Positions 21,689 through 31,844 of a DNA stretch of 64,000 bases are shown piece by piece. The DNA is taken from assembly GCA_015179125.1 (NCBI GenBank), contig WHVA01000302.1:62001-126000 (forward strand), read 5' to 3'. Every line of letters begins with the position of its first letter. Within the stretch, counting starts at the first letter, position 1. Source of the DNA: Gautieria morchelliformis (taxonomy: Eukaryota > Basidiomycota > Agaricomycetes > Gomphales > Gomphaceae). Both the position numbers and the translations under genes were made by a program. The notes beneath the pieces were generated by a model, which was given only the letters and a program-made list of their open reading frames with translations, did not search any database and was not told the origin of the DNA.

Positions 21689-22216
21689 GTGGAGATGACG
21701 GCGAACTCTTTTGCACATCATGTACTTCTCTCGGTGCGGAGAATGACACGGATCTATATGTGCATGCGCCCCGATTTGTTGAACTCCATCTCGAGCGCGA
21801 CGCTCGACAGCTCAGTTGGTGGAAGAGTAAGAGTACGCCGTTGTGCCGGTACCGGTGACGAGACGGAGGGCGGTGATGAAGAGACGGACAGCGGCGAAGA
21901 CGAGACGGACGGCGGCGATGACGAGACTGACGGTGGCGATGTCGAGACGGACGGCGGCGATGATGAGACGGACGGTGGAGGTGACGAGAAGGACGATGGC
22001 GATGATGAGGTGGGCGGCGGCGACGACGAGACGGGCGGCGGCGATGTCGAGACGGAGGGCGGCGACCTCGAGACGGAGGGCGGCGATCACGAGACGGACG
22101 GCAGCGATGACGCGACTTGGGATAGCGGCTTGGAGAGTGGAGACAATGGGAAGAGGAGGAAGGGATCTCTGGGGGGCGATGGTGTGATAAGTTACCCAGT
22201 CGTTGAATTAAACTGA
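21689..22216 (+). CDS. hypothetical protein built on a 7-residue repeat
   Basis: 175 codons. Residues about 58-141 are twelve heptads of the form ETDGGDD, strongly acidic, encoded by the 21-bp minisatellite below. Flanking sequence has no recognised domain. The same DNA is also open in another plus frame (21843-22187) and on the minus strand (21812-22090), because a stop-free 21-bp unit repeats in all frames. The open frame is therefore weak evidence for a gene; translation is doubtful. Confidence 0.25.
   Translation: MEMTANSFAHHVLLSVRRMTRIYMCMRPDLLNSISSATLDSSVGGRVRVRRCAGTGDETEGGDEETDSGEDETDGGDDETDGGDVETDGGDDETDGGGDEKDDGDDEVGGGDDETGGGDVETEGGDLETEGGDHETDGSDDATWDSGLESGDNGKRRKGSLGGDGVISYPVVELN
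21860..22111 (+). repeat. 21-bp minisatellite, 12 units
   Basis: The consensus unit is GAGACGGACGGCGGCGATGA plus one base. Twelve consecutive units can be read without indels and carry point changes only, mostly at the third and last positions of the heptad. Perfect register is expected for either slippage or selection on a reading frame. Confidence 0.9.
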
Positions 22217-22259
22217 TACAGGGCGCTAACTACGAACCGATCGACGCTGGCCAACAGAG

Positions 22260-22949
22260 CTAGCTGCTCGGGAGGGTCGCTCGCTCGACATAGCGCTGTG
22301 AGCTGAGATATGTTTCGCACGTTTGAGCTCTACGCCTTCGTACCCATCCTCGGTGTCTAGCTGTGCGGAGGTAGAGCGAACATGAAACGAACCATAATCT
22401 TCCCCTTCGGATTGCTGCGTCAGGGGGAAGGACTAGGGCTTGAGCTGGATGGAACTGCATGTGGTAACAGCGATAGAGACGACATTTGCGATGGTGAACG
22501 AGAAGGTCGCTTAGGGGGAGTCGAAGGAGGTTCACCGTGTTGAGACATGGTATCACGAGTGTCAGGAAAAGAGGCAGAGGCTTCAGAAGTGTGATACAAG
22601 CTCGTCACGAGAGAGTGGCACTGGTCGGAGTGATCAGGAGCAAAGGGAGGATTGTTGAGTGAAGGTGGCCAGGCATTATGTAATGGAGGGGACGTGGGTG
22701 GGTCCATGTGGACACTACGGCTTCTCCATTCAACGGAGTTCGATCATTTGCACTTATTTGTACATGTCTTATGCGCTTTATCGTACATACAAGTAAATAA
22801 ATGAAAATGGCACTTATTCTAGCATGTGAAGTCACCGTACGACTTGGCTTGGCCCCAGGCCCAAGTCTATCGAGGAGGCTCAATAACACCTCTACTGTAT
22901 GTTGTGAAACCAGTAGTATTTTTCCCGTTATTTCTAGTATTTTTCCCAC
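22260..22949 (-). CDS. possible Pro/Ser-rich hypothetical fragment
   Basis: Minus frames at 22420-22707 (95 codons, Pro/Ser-rich, with SQHGEPPSTPPKRPSRSPSQ) and 22605-22949 (114 codons) overlap. The first looks protein-like, with a low-complexity Ser/Pro tail, but both lack recognisable domains. Stops follow the first frame at once. It could be an exon or the edge of a decayed element. Confidence 0.22.
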
Positions 22950-23442
22950 TCATCTAGCTAGTGATCTGTCTGCTGTCACATCCTACTTCCGTGACTCATC
23001 ACCGGTCATAATACCAGCTCATGTTCCAAGACTTTCTGCCGGTATCCCACCCCTATGACTGACTTGTATAAGTAGCTAGACCATTAGTTACATTGAATTG
23101 ATTGGTTTCAGCCCGTCCACTCACATAGCTTGAGTCCGGTTGAGTGAGTTAACAGCAGTCCTCACTAGTGTTTCGTCTCGCGCATTGCGCATCGTGTTCC
23201 ATTCTGTCTTTGTCTCCATCTCCCTCCTTGTCCCCTTTTAACACTGTAAGAGGCTGCGCCTTGTTTCACGTGTTGAAATCCAGGGATCGATTGACCCCTC
23301 ACTAGCACCCATTCCTTTGTAACGACCGATCCTTCCTTATTTGATCATCTAGGGTAGATTACGTAACTACTGTACAGCGGCGCTACAGACCTTTTCTGAC
23401 GCTGCACAGGTCTGTGAACTGCCAACAGAAGTTGCCTTCACA
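22950..23442. other. probable LTR or leader of copia 1 (5' limit unclear)
   Basis: This lies directly upstream of a copia primer-binding site and ends ...CTTCACA. It contains a TATA-like TTGTATAAGTAGC (23065). A 5' TG end could not be fixed because the second LTR is missing. No gene is seen here. Confidence 0.45.
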
Positions 23443-23445
23443 ATA

Positions 23446-23457
23446 GGTTATGGGCCC
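23446..23457 (+). other. copia primer-binding site (initiator Met half-tRNA type)
   Basis: GGTTATGGGCCC is complementary to the anticodon arm of initiator tRNA-Met, as used by Drosophila copia. The same sequence abuts the LTR of copia 2 (39772-39784) and an LTR fragment at 42243-42254. It lies 4 nt after a CA-ending candidate LTR terminus. Confidence 0.75.
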
Positions 23458-23532
23458 CGCTCCCTGAAAACTTAACTTAACCTAACCGTCGATGCAAAAT
23501 GCACAAAAGTCCCACTATCCCACACCCATATC

Positions 23533-25306
23533 ATGGCCGACACAACGACCTCGAAACTCCTATCAACTATCAAGAAGTTCAATGGAACGAGCTGGGAAAC
23601 GTGGCCCTTCTCACTGAAGGCCATGTTGATGTTCATGGACGCATTGCGTATCGCTGAAGGGACCGAGACAGCCCCTTCACAGAGCATAATCCCCACTGAC
23701 GAAGAACGCAGACGACTTGATGACTGGGAGAAACATCCTTGCCAAGGTCTCTCGCTGCTACTCGTCTCGGTCAAACCCTCAGTCCACCAGTCCCTTGACA
23801 TGGCGAAAACCCTAGAGCAAAATTGGGGCAACCTCAAAACGACCTACGGGATGAGGACCGGTCTGAACTTATGGGTCGATTACCGCAAGTACACCACCAT
23901 GACCTTCTCACATGACACCCAGCTCACTCAGCAGGTCGATGAAATGTCTGAGCTAAAAAACCGCATCGTCGCCACTGGATTAGCCATCAGCGATCCCCTA
24001 CACACTCTCAACGTCCTCCAAGCCCTACCCGCATCGTACGAGATCATGCAACAAACGATCCTTGCTACCATTACCGACTTCTCCAAGATTGATTGGGTGA
24101 GCACTCGAAGCCGCATCCTATCCGAAGAACTCCGACAGGGCTCACAACCGAACGTAAACGCGATCCGCACGAAGTCAAAGTCCAACAAGGACAAGTGCAA
24201 TTACTGTGGGGGTACCGGGCATTGGGAAAAGGACTGCAGGTGCAAGGCGTGCAGCTTGTCTCGAGAAGAGGCACAGTCAGAGAGAAAAAGGGGGACAGGC
24301 GACAGGAAGGGAAAGGCGAAGGATAAAGAGAAGAGTAACGTGAAAGGAGCAACACCTACCGTGAGCGCCGCCATCACGGGAGACTCTACAAACATGCCCA
24401 ATAGCACTAACGATGTAACATCCGGCAATGCAATTGATGCAATTTGCTTCTATATCGTGAGAACAAATAAGTGGATGATCGACTCGGGATGCACTGACCA
24501 CATAACACACAACATAGCCGACTACTCCACATATCAATTGCTCAAAACCCCTCGCACCTTATTCCTAGCTGAAAGAAAGCAGTGTCTTACATCGGTAGCG
24601 GTACAGTCGCAATGAAAACATGGGTAAACGGAAGAGAGAAGAAAATCAAACTCCAAAACGTGCTCCACTCACCGGACATTGGAGGCCACTTCATCTCGAT
24701 ACTCAGAGTTGGAGAAAAAGGCATCTCCATCACTTTTGAAGGCCCTAGAGTGATATTCAGCAAAGACAAAGTGGAATATGCAGAAGGACAACTTGATGGA
24801 CGACACTACTGGCTTGCACTAAGCTCAGCGTCACCTTCCGTCCACTCGGCGCAAACAGGCATACCCATTGACACCCTTCATGCTCGCCTCGGCCATCTAT
24901 CATGGTCATCCCTCAAACGGGTAAATGACCAAATAGATCCGCCGTCGCGACACGCACTATCCACGTGCAAAGGATGCTTGCTAGGGAAATCCACACAACG
25001 GAAATTCAAATCATCCACCCATCGACACACTCAACCCTTCAACCTCGTTCACATGGATCTTGCAGGCCCAATGTGCACGCGATCCATCCAAGGGCACAGC
25101 TACCACTACATACTTGTGGATGATTACACATGATACAAGTGGGTTTTCTTCCTGCAAGCAAAGAGCGATACTTTCGATTGCTTCAAGAAATACCATGCAC
25201 TCGTCTCCACACACTACAAAGGTACCCTACAAGACATACACTCGGATCCCGGGGGGGAATTCCTATCGAGGGAGTTCAACCAATACATCGAGGAGCAGGG
25301 AATAAA
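23533..25306 (+). pseudogene. copia 1 Gag-PR-integrase, truncated
   Basis: The frame from 23533 gives Gag (LLSTIKKFNGTSWETWPF start; zinc knuckle CNYCGGTGHWEKDC, about residues 222-235) and protease (WMIDSGCTDHIT, about residues 316-327), then frameshifts near 24585. The next frame gives the protease C-terminal part (LQNVLHSPDI), the pre-integrase HHCC zinc segment (HARLGHLS ... CKGCLLGK) and the integrase core start (HMDLAGPM). TGA at 25131-25133 replaces the Arg expected after DDYT. It continues to DPGGEFLSREFNQYIEEQG, reaching the second catalytic-Asp region, and is cut at 25306 by gypsy F. Integrase end, RT and RNase H are missing, so it is inactive. Confidence 0.88.
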
Positions 25307-25520
25307 TGTAAATAACCTATGTATCTACATGTACAATAGTTATTACATAATCCCAGTGGGCCCCTTATGGACCCACTGTATAGTTTATGCGTGGGAACCG
25401 GCCAGCGGTTCCCATCGCATCTTACTCTTACCTGTCACTACGTAACATTCAGAATACCACTCATTGGTCAAGTTCTGCAGTGCCCTTGTGATACAAGGAC
25501 CTAAGATCGACACCTATACA
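25307..25520 (+). repeat. 5' LTR of gypsy F
   Basis: 214 bp, TGTAAATAACC to CACCTATACA. Alignable, with many changes, to the 191-bp LTRs at 49134 and 51829 (inverse orientation); shared blocks are CACTGTATAG, GCGTGGGAAC, CACTACGTA and TTGTGATAC. It contains three hairpins: 25354-25378, 25393-25413 and 25494-25508. Confidence 0.85.
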
Positions 25521-25658
25521 CCTTTTTGAACTATCCTGCAGTGGATCGCCATGCGACCAACCGATAGTGGATTCGAAGCAATCTTGAAAAAGATCACTGC
25601 GTCGACAACTAAACATCGTTAAGACCCTCCTGTAGACCCTCTACTGTCGGCTGCGAGC

Positions 25659-27828
25659 ATGATGATTCCACGCAGTCGAAGACGGACACGAGCGACGACC
25701 TCGAGCTCCATGCCCCAGGTGCAGCCCAGTGACACGATGGCTGACGCTACCCTGGACCAAGAGTCCAGGACGATAGAAGACAGAGAGATCGTAGATCTCA
25801 CCGCCCTCGTCCTCCCAGTAGAGGATGAGGAAAACCCCTAGCACCGAAGCACGCTGACGCGCCACAAGCATGATCAGCTGGCATCGCAGCTTGACAGTGC
25901 CGCCGCCGCCCTAATGGCAATCGGCAAGGAACTCCACCAGGCGAAGGAGATCAGGCTGCAAGACGCAGCCACGCTGGAGGACGTCCAGAAAGCCCTCCGC
26001 CCACATGGGGAACGTGACACAACTCGTCCGAGCCTGTGACAGTCCGCAGCCAACGAACACAGTCACAATGCGGAAGACCCATGCTGAAAGGAGCGGGACA
26101 AGCAGCAAATGCCGCCGCCAGCCGTCCCGGTCGAACAGGATGTAAGGTTCAGGAACGAACCTCAAGGGAAACCGGCTGCCCCAACGGACAGCCGTAAGAC
26201 AATGGAACAGATCATTAGGGAACAGGTCGCCTCAGAGCCTGACTCTGAAATGACGACCGAGAGCTTAGAGCTCAAAGTCGCACACTGGCAGCGTAAAGAA
26301 GCCACAGCCGCGCGCCGCCACACACGGGCACTTGAGCTACTAGCGAAGAACGCTGAAGAAACAGTGGCCCACAGCCACACCGCTCAGCTGCCCGACGAGC
26401 AGCTCACGCGAGCCGTACAGGACGCACGGCAGGCACGTGCAGCCTACAACAGCAGGCTGCAGATCTGCAACATGGGACTGACCGGGGACACCAGGCACAA
26501 AACGCCCCCGGAACTGAGAGCACAAAATGCTCCCGATCCCGAGCCTGATCCGGGCCCAGGGCGCGTCAGGGCATACAACAGCCTGCCCCGCGCGGCGTCA
26601 CAGCCGTGCGAGCGATCCATGGCCCCAACCGAAGGCCAGGGAATCCCTGACCAGGCCGACATCGTACCAATGGAGCCGTACAACGGGATCACATGGATGA
26701 TCCGCATGGCGTTAGCAGACGCCACGGACACAGACCCGGAGAAGTCTGTGCTAGCGAAAGCCGGCGTGAAATTGGCTCACTCCGAGCCATATGCCAGGGG
26801 ATCTGACCTCGAAGAGTTTGAAATCTTCATGGCAGCCATCCTACGATGGCTGAAAATGAATTGCCTCCTAGGGCCAACCAGCATAGACATGCAGGTGGGC
26901 TATGTGGGGCGAAGCCCAGGAGTGGTTCCTTCGAAACGTAGAACGCTTCGATCCCCAGGTCCGCAGCTGGACGCTGGAAACTGTGATGCAAGGCCTTCAA
27001 AAAATGTTCCTGCACACACTGACCTACCATCATGCATCGAATAAATTCAACGCGGTCATGCAGGGCATGAAAACCGTTCAGGAAATGCTGAACGAGCTCA
27101 CGAAATACGTGGCACGTATGATACAGCCGCCAGATGATTACACGTTCCAGAGACGGTTCGTGTCGGTGCTGCGCAACGAAGTCCTCAAAAAGGGCTATAA
27201 TGCTGAGAGCAGCTCAATAGAGCAACTCTTCGAGATGGCCCGGATGATCGAGGAGGCATCCCGATACAACATGGGGATGCGCCGCGCAGAAAGTGCAGCA
27301 GAAACGGCAAGCGCTGCCCAGCTCACAGGGAGCAAGCCGTTGACACAAACGGGCCTGACCAGGCCCAGCCTGTGCTCAAGAATCAGAACAGGACATCGGC
27401 TGCTGCCCCCCGCCCAGCACAAGCTGGACGCCCGCCTGAAGCTAAACAGCCTCAAGCATGAGGGTCATCCCCGCGACCTGCACCACCGGCGAAGGCATCA
27501 GGCCGACCTAATGATCGGCCCAGCAGCGGCCAAAGCAGCACCACGTGCTTCAAATGCGGCCAACCTGGCCACAAGAGGGCGGAATGCCCCCGGCTTAAGT
27601 CCAGTATCAGGACAGCGGCCGCGAGGCACAAAGAGGAGACCGAAGATCCGGAGACGGATCTCGGTCAAAATTCTCTCCATCAAATTGATGAAGAGGGGGA
27701 GGGTGATCCCCAACCCAACTACACTCCGGACAATGGAGACGTGCCCACTGAAGAGTGGGACCCCGAGCCGTCCCAATACTATGAATGGGACGAGGAGGTG
27801 GAGGACGCCACCTACAGGTCCAGCGTGA
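25659..27828 (+). pseudogene. gypsy F Gag with CCHC knuckle, frameshifted
   Basis: The N-terminal part is at 25659-25841 (60 codons). A homologous block (IGKELHQAKEIRLQD, 25920 onward) and frame 26109-27044 (starting MPPPAVPVEQDVRFRNEP) follow, the latter with a coiled-coil-like charged section. The capsid domain is in the next frame from about 26895 (EAQEWFLRNVERFDPQVRSW ... MQGMKTVQEMLNEL), typical retrotransposon Gag. The knuckle CFKCGQPGHKRAEC is at 27546-27587 in a third frame, followed by the acidic EEWDPEPSQYYEWDEE. At least three frameshifts and a stop near 26036-26080 make it non-functional. Confidence 0.82.
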
Positions 27829-27944
27829 TCAGATTCGCGCCGGAGGATGAAACCGCCACGAAAATCATGGCGGCACGCACGTCGGTCAGCCAGACAAGGT
27901 GGCCGAACCAGTGTATCACCACCGAAGCAAGCATAGGATGTGGC

Positions 27945-28230
27945 CAACGTGCCCGCGCAGTGAGAACCGTACCCTATCGGGGTACTGGGAAATAAATGGC
28001 GTAAAAGCCCACTGCCTGCTAGATAGCGGCAGCGAAGGGGTACTGCTATCCCCCAAATTCACGCAAGCTACAGGGCTGAAGACATTCTCCCTGGAGCAGC
28101 CAATCACGCTGCAGCTAGCCTGCATAGGCAGCCATTCCAAATCAACTATGGAATGAACACGACCATCAAATTTGGTCGTGAGACATACGACGAATATTTC
28201 ATGTAGCAAACGTCAAATATTATGACGCTA
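27945..28230 (+). pseudogene. gypsy F aspartic protease
   Basis: The frame 27899-28156 contains YWEINGVKAHCLLDSGSEGV, with active-site DSGS, then ATGLKTF and ITLQLACIGSHSKST, the usual retropepsin-like order. It stops just before the segment that should read YGMNTTIKFG, which is found in another frame (28150-28180), so the enzyme is broken. It sits between Gag and RT as expected. Confidence 0.78.
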
Positions 28231-28649
28231 TCTTAGGGACACCGTTCCTAAGGAGATTCGGCATAACCCTGGACTTCTCGAGCCCAGGGACGATCGCAAG
28301 GGGAACGAAGTGATCCCCACGGGCAAGGTCTCATTCGACAATGATGGATTGACGAACAAGGACAAGGGGCCACGGGTGAGCAGGATCACCTGGGCACCGA
28401 AGCCTAACCTGGCTCATTGAAGCCAGGAGGACGAGTCGCGGGACGACTCGTCCTCGAACTCACCCTCAACCGTAGGGAGAGGCGCTCTCACCTGACGGTG
28501 AAAGCGATGGGGAAGAGGAAAGTGGTTCCGCGCCGCGGGACCTAATAGACGCCCACAGCACCTAATGGCTTCTAAGCCAACCACCACCATCATCCTCACG
28601 GATGATGACTTCCTCGCCTCCGCAGGAATGGATGGAATGAATCACTGAC

Positions 28650-29531
28650 TTAGTCAGTGGAATTCCATTAGAACTCCCGCCACTACGGGAGATCAACCTC
28701 ATCGATCCCAACAAGCACATGCGGTATCAACTACCGAAATGCCCTGAACACTTCCAAGAGGAACTGTCAGCTAAGATAGAACGATACACCACTGCAAAGT
28801 GGTGGATTCCGGCAGTCGGCAGCAGGCCGTCCCATACTGTGTGTGCCAAAGAAGAATGGTACATTGCGAACCGTCTTCGATCTGCACCAGCAGAACGAGA
28901 ACATGGTGAAGGACGTCATGCCCTTCCCGGATCAGGATATCATCCGCAGTGACATGGCTCGCTGTCGGTATCGAACAAAACTCAATATGTCAGAAGCATA
29001 CGAGAAGATCCAGATCCATCCGGATCACGTAGCAAAGACTGCCTTTGCCACGATCCTTGGCACCTTCAGGAGCCAGGTGATACAGATGGTGGACTGTAAC
29101 GCCCCATCAACATTCCAATGGCTGATGACAGCCATTTTCCGCGACTGCATAGGTCGCTTCGTCCATGTATACATGAACGACATCTTCATATTCTCGCTCT
29201 CAATACAAGAGCATGAAGAGCACCTCTACAACGTCTTTGACAGACTGAGGAAGAATCACCTTTTTCTGAGCAAGAAAAAGGTGGACCTCTATTCCATCCG
29301 AATGGAGTGTCTTGGCCATATCATCGATGGCCGAGGGGTACATGCCGACGAGGACAAGATGCAACGCATCCGCGAGTGGCGTAGGCCACGGACATTCAAC
29401 AACATCCAGCGTTTCCTTGGGCTGGTACAGTATCTGGCACACTACATGCCAGATGTTAGCGCATATACCACCCCACTATCAGGCTGTGCGTGTAATAACC
29501 ATCCATTCAAATGGACTCCACTACTAGACAA
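28650..29531 (+). pseudogene. gypsy F reverse transcriptase with both catalytic Asp lost
   Basis: The upstream thumb-finger region is at 28650-28840 (LPPLREINLIDPN). The main frame 28843-29535 has KKNGTLRTVFDLHQQNENM, motif A LNMSEAYEKIQIHPD, FQWLMTAIFRDCIGRF, motif C VHVYMNDIFIFS, then ECLGHIIDGRG, FNNIQRFLGLVQYLAHYMP and FKWTPLL. Motif A normally has Asp where Asn stands (LDMSEAY), and motif C normally reads YLDD rather than YMND. The upstream part needs a frameshift near 28840. The protein ends where LTR B5 begins. Confidence 0.88.
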
Positions 29532-30768
29532 ATGACGCGTCTATTTCTCATATTCAGGTGCTCTGTCTTACCATTTGTCACTCCATCTCCATGTTCGTTC
29601 CAATCGCCATTGTCATGTTCGGCAACCAATTCTCGCTGTTCATGACAATGACCATGGTTATGCCGTCAACAAGCGATCGACGTCTTCGGACGAACTTAGC
29701 AGTCATTGTTGGGCCTATCACCTCCTCTGCTCGGCCCTCTTCGATGGTGTTCTGACAATCGGATTGCCATGACCTATGTATTTCCTGCACCTTGTTACCC
29801 CATGCCCTCGTTCGCTACTCCTCCTCCGAGTTTGCTCAGCTTCGCCCCTCCCTTTGGCCACGCCTCCTCTATGTTCTCTCGGTTCACCCTTTGCCGCATT
29901 TTGCCGAACCGCTATTCGCTGCTCGCACATTTCGCCAACAAGGCACGCCATCAAATACGATCGATACCATTTACCTGGCATGATGATTCATCACTAACCC
30001 CATCATCTTCTTAAATCCAACCCCTTTGGGTTTTCGTATGGCCAAAGTATGTTCGCGGAGCGTTCCTTCCGTAGGTCGTGTGGGATCGACCCAGTGGACG
30101 AAGGGTCCGTGCAGGGTGACATGTATGTGGGTCCCAAGACATGGTTTCGTACATAAGTACCTTCACCACCTTTACTCTCCGTCGTTTCATGTTCGCACCC
30201 CTCCCTCACTCTATTGTATGTTTATTCCATCTCCTTAGTATCATGACTGTGCACCCCTATCCAACCCTGACTCGTGATGGCCTCTTTCCTATTCACTGAT
30301 ACCGTACAAGCATTCGATATAAGTAGTTTACATTCACATGTATATTCTCCAGTTCAATTATCATACGTCGTCCATCTTGTGCAAACTTGACCTCGCTGTG
30401 ATCATTGTCTTGAGCCTCTCCTTGAAGATTTCTATCTTCGACCAGCCAAGGACTTAGGCATCACTGGTGAGTTCTCATACTTCATCTTCGTTACCTTAGC
30501 CTTCAAACTACTTTCTGTGCTGTTGGCGAAGGGACCGTCGAAACTTAGACAGCCCTTCCGCAATATCTTGCACGTTACGTCGTCAAGTGCTGCGAGCTAT
30601 TTCGCTACGACTGTAGATAGGGCGAGCCCCGTTCGGGCAACCCTCTTGTTCCGTGAACATTCATCGGTTCACCTATTCGCCGAACGACATAATTATTCGC
30701 ACAAGTTATTCGGGCATTCGCTGTGGTCACTAATACACGATATTAACACCTGAAAACCAATCTTGACA
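29532..30768 (+). repeat. LTR B5, lacking its first bases and any duplication
   Basis: 1237 bp. It starts ATGACGCGTC (the family starts TGTCATGACGCG) and ends CAATCTTGACA. The left neighbour is gypsy F RT and the right neighbour is LINE ORF2. No 5-bp duplication is present. From about 30200 on it is nearly identical to B6, so it is a recent copy or a recombination product. Confidence 0.85.
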
Positions 30769-31692
30769 CTATGGCGCTTGTCAGTGCTGTGAGGTGGGTG
30801 GTGAATTGGTTTGCATTGGTTGGTACTGGGCCATTGATGGCAGCTTGGATCCTTTGCTCAAGCTCCTTCCTGAAGACCTTCCAGTCGACTTGGCGGTAGT
30901 TTGCTTTCGGCATGTATGTGTTGGTGTGCAGGGAGAGGTCGATGGTGGTGTCAATTGGGAAGTGATTGCTCTTCGTTGGCTGGTCCTCTGGCTTAGTTCT
31001 GCAGCTGACTAGTATATACAGTAATTTGGTGGACATGAAGACATTGTCCGCCCGGGTGAGGTTGCCCATTGACATTGACTTGAGCATGGGTACGTTCTCC
31101 GGTAGGGCCATCTGTAAGTTGAGTTCGGTGATCACACTTAGTAGTGTCTGTGCTGCGTCAAGGTTCGCTCGAGTGAAGAGGTGAGAATTTCGCTCCTCGT
31201 CCCACAGTGGGTGGTGTCTATTGAAGGCACCGACCCATACGGTGCCTATTACTTCCTCCCCCTGCTCTTTTCCGTCCCTCTCCCTCTCTCTCGCGTGCCT
31301 CTGTATGCCTCGGATGCTGTTAGAGTGTGTACAATCGCAGTATAAATTGTATATGAGGACGTCACCCATTGTTGTTTTCAATTTTATTGTGGTGATGTTG
31401 GGCATGCCAACATCCACTTCCTCCCAGGTGTTGGTGATTATTTTCTTGCTGACGAGGATCATGGACCTCATCGTCTCCCCTTTATCTCTGTAGTGCGTCC
31501 TTGGTAGACTGAATACCAGTGCAGTGTGGCCCTAGCATTTCTGAGAAAGTCAATATATGGTTCTTGTATCGCTAGTATGTCAAAATATTCGGGCGTGCAC
31601 TTAGCTATAAGGTCTGAGACTGCCGTGAGTGATTTATTGGTATTTTGTTGTCTGATCTTCAAGTGTTTTGTGTGGTATTTGTCGTTATTCAT
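30769..31692 (-). pseudogene. LINE 1 ORF2 endonuclease domain
   Basis: The frame starting MNNDKYHTKHLKIRQQNTNK (31692) continues ...EYFDILAIQEPYID: N of the first motif and catalytic E of QEP. A one-base loss near 31505 shifts the frame. The second frame (30743-31471) holds VWVGAFNRHHPLWDEER (the G-x-FNxHH motif) and TRADNVFMS ... KSNHFPI (D/H motif, with SNHFPI in place of the usual SDHxPI). The domain nicks target DNA for reverse transcription. RT is missing beyond 30769. Confidence 0.87.
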
Positions 31693-31844
31693 TGGTGGTG
31701 TGGATCCTCATGGTCTGCTCTCTGGTGGCATGTGTTCTGGTCTCCATTGATGTTGTAGTCGTCGAGCCTCGTTTGTCTAGTCGGTAGGCTTGTCCACCCC
31801 TGATCGCTGTGGCCTAGCGGCAGGTTGCCTCCTCACCGCGTGTC

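Larger units (their letters stand above)
25307..29531 (+). mobile_element. Ty3/gypsy family F, 3'-truncated
   Basis: It begins with an LTR (25307-25520) inserted into copia 1. Then come Gag, zinc knuckle, protease and RT on the plus strand. It ends at 29531 inside the RT-RNase H connection (FKWTPLLDK), where LTR B5 starts. The second LTR is absent. Its LTR and Gag are homologous to the short element at 49134-52019. Confidence 0.87.
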
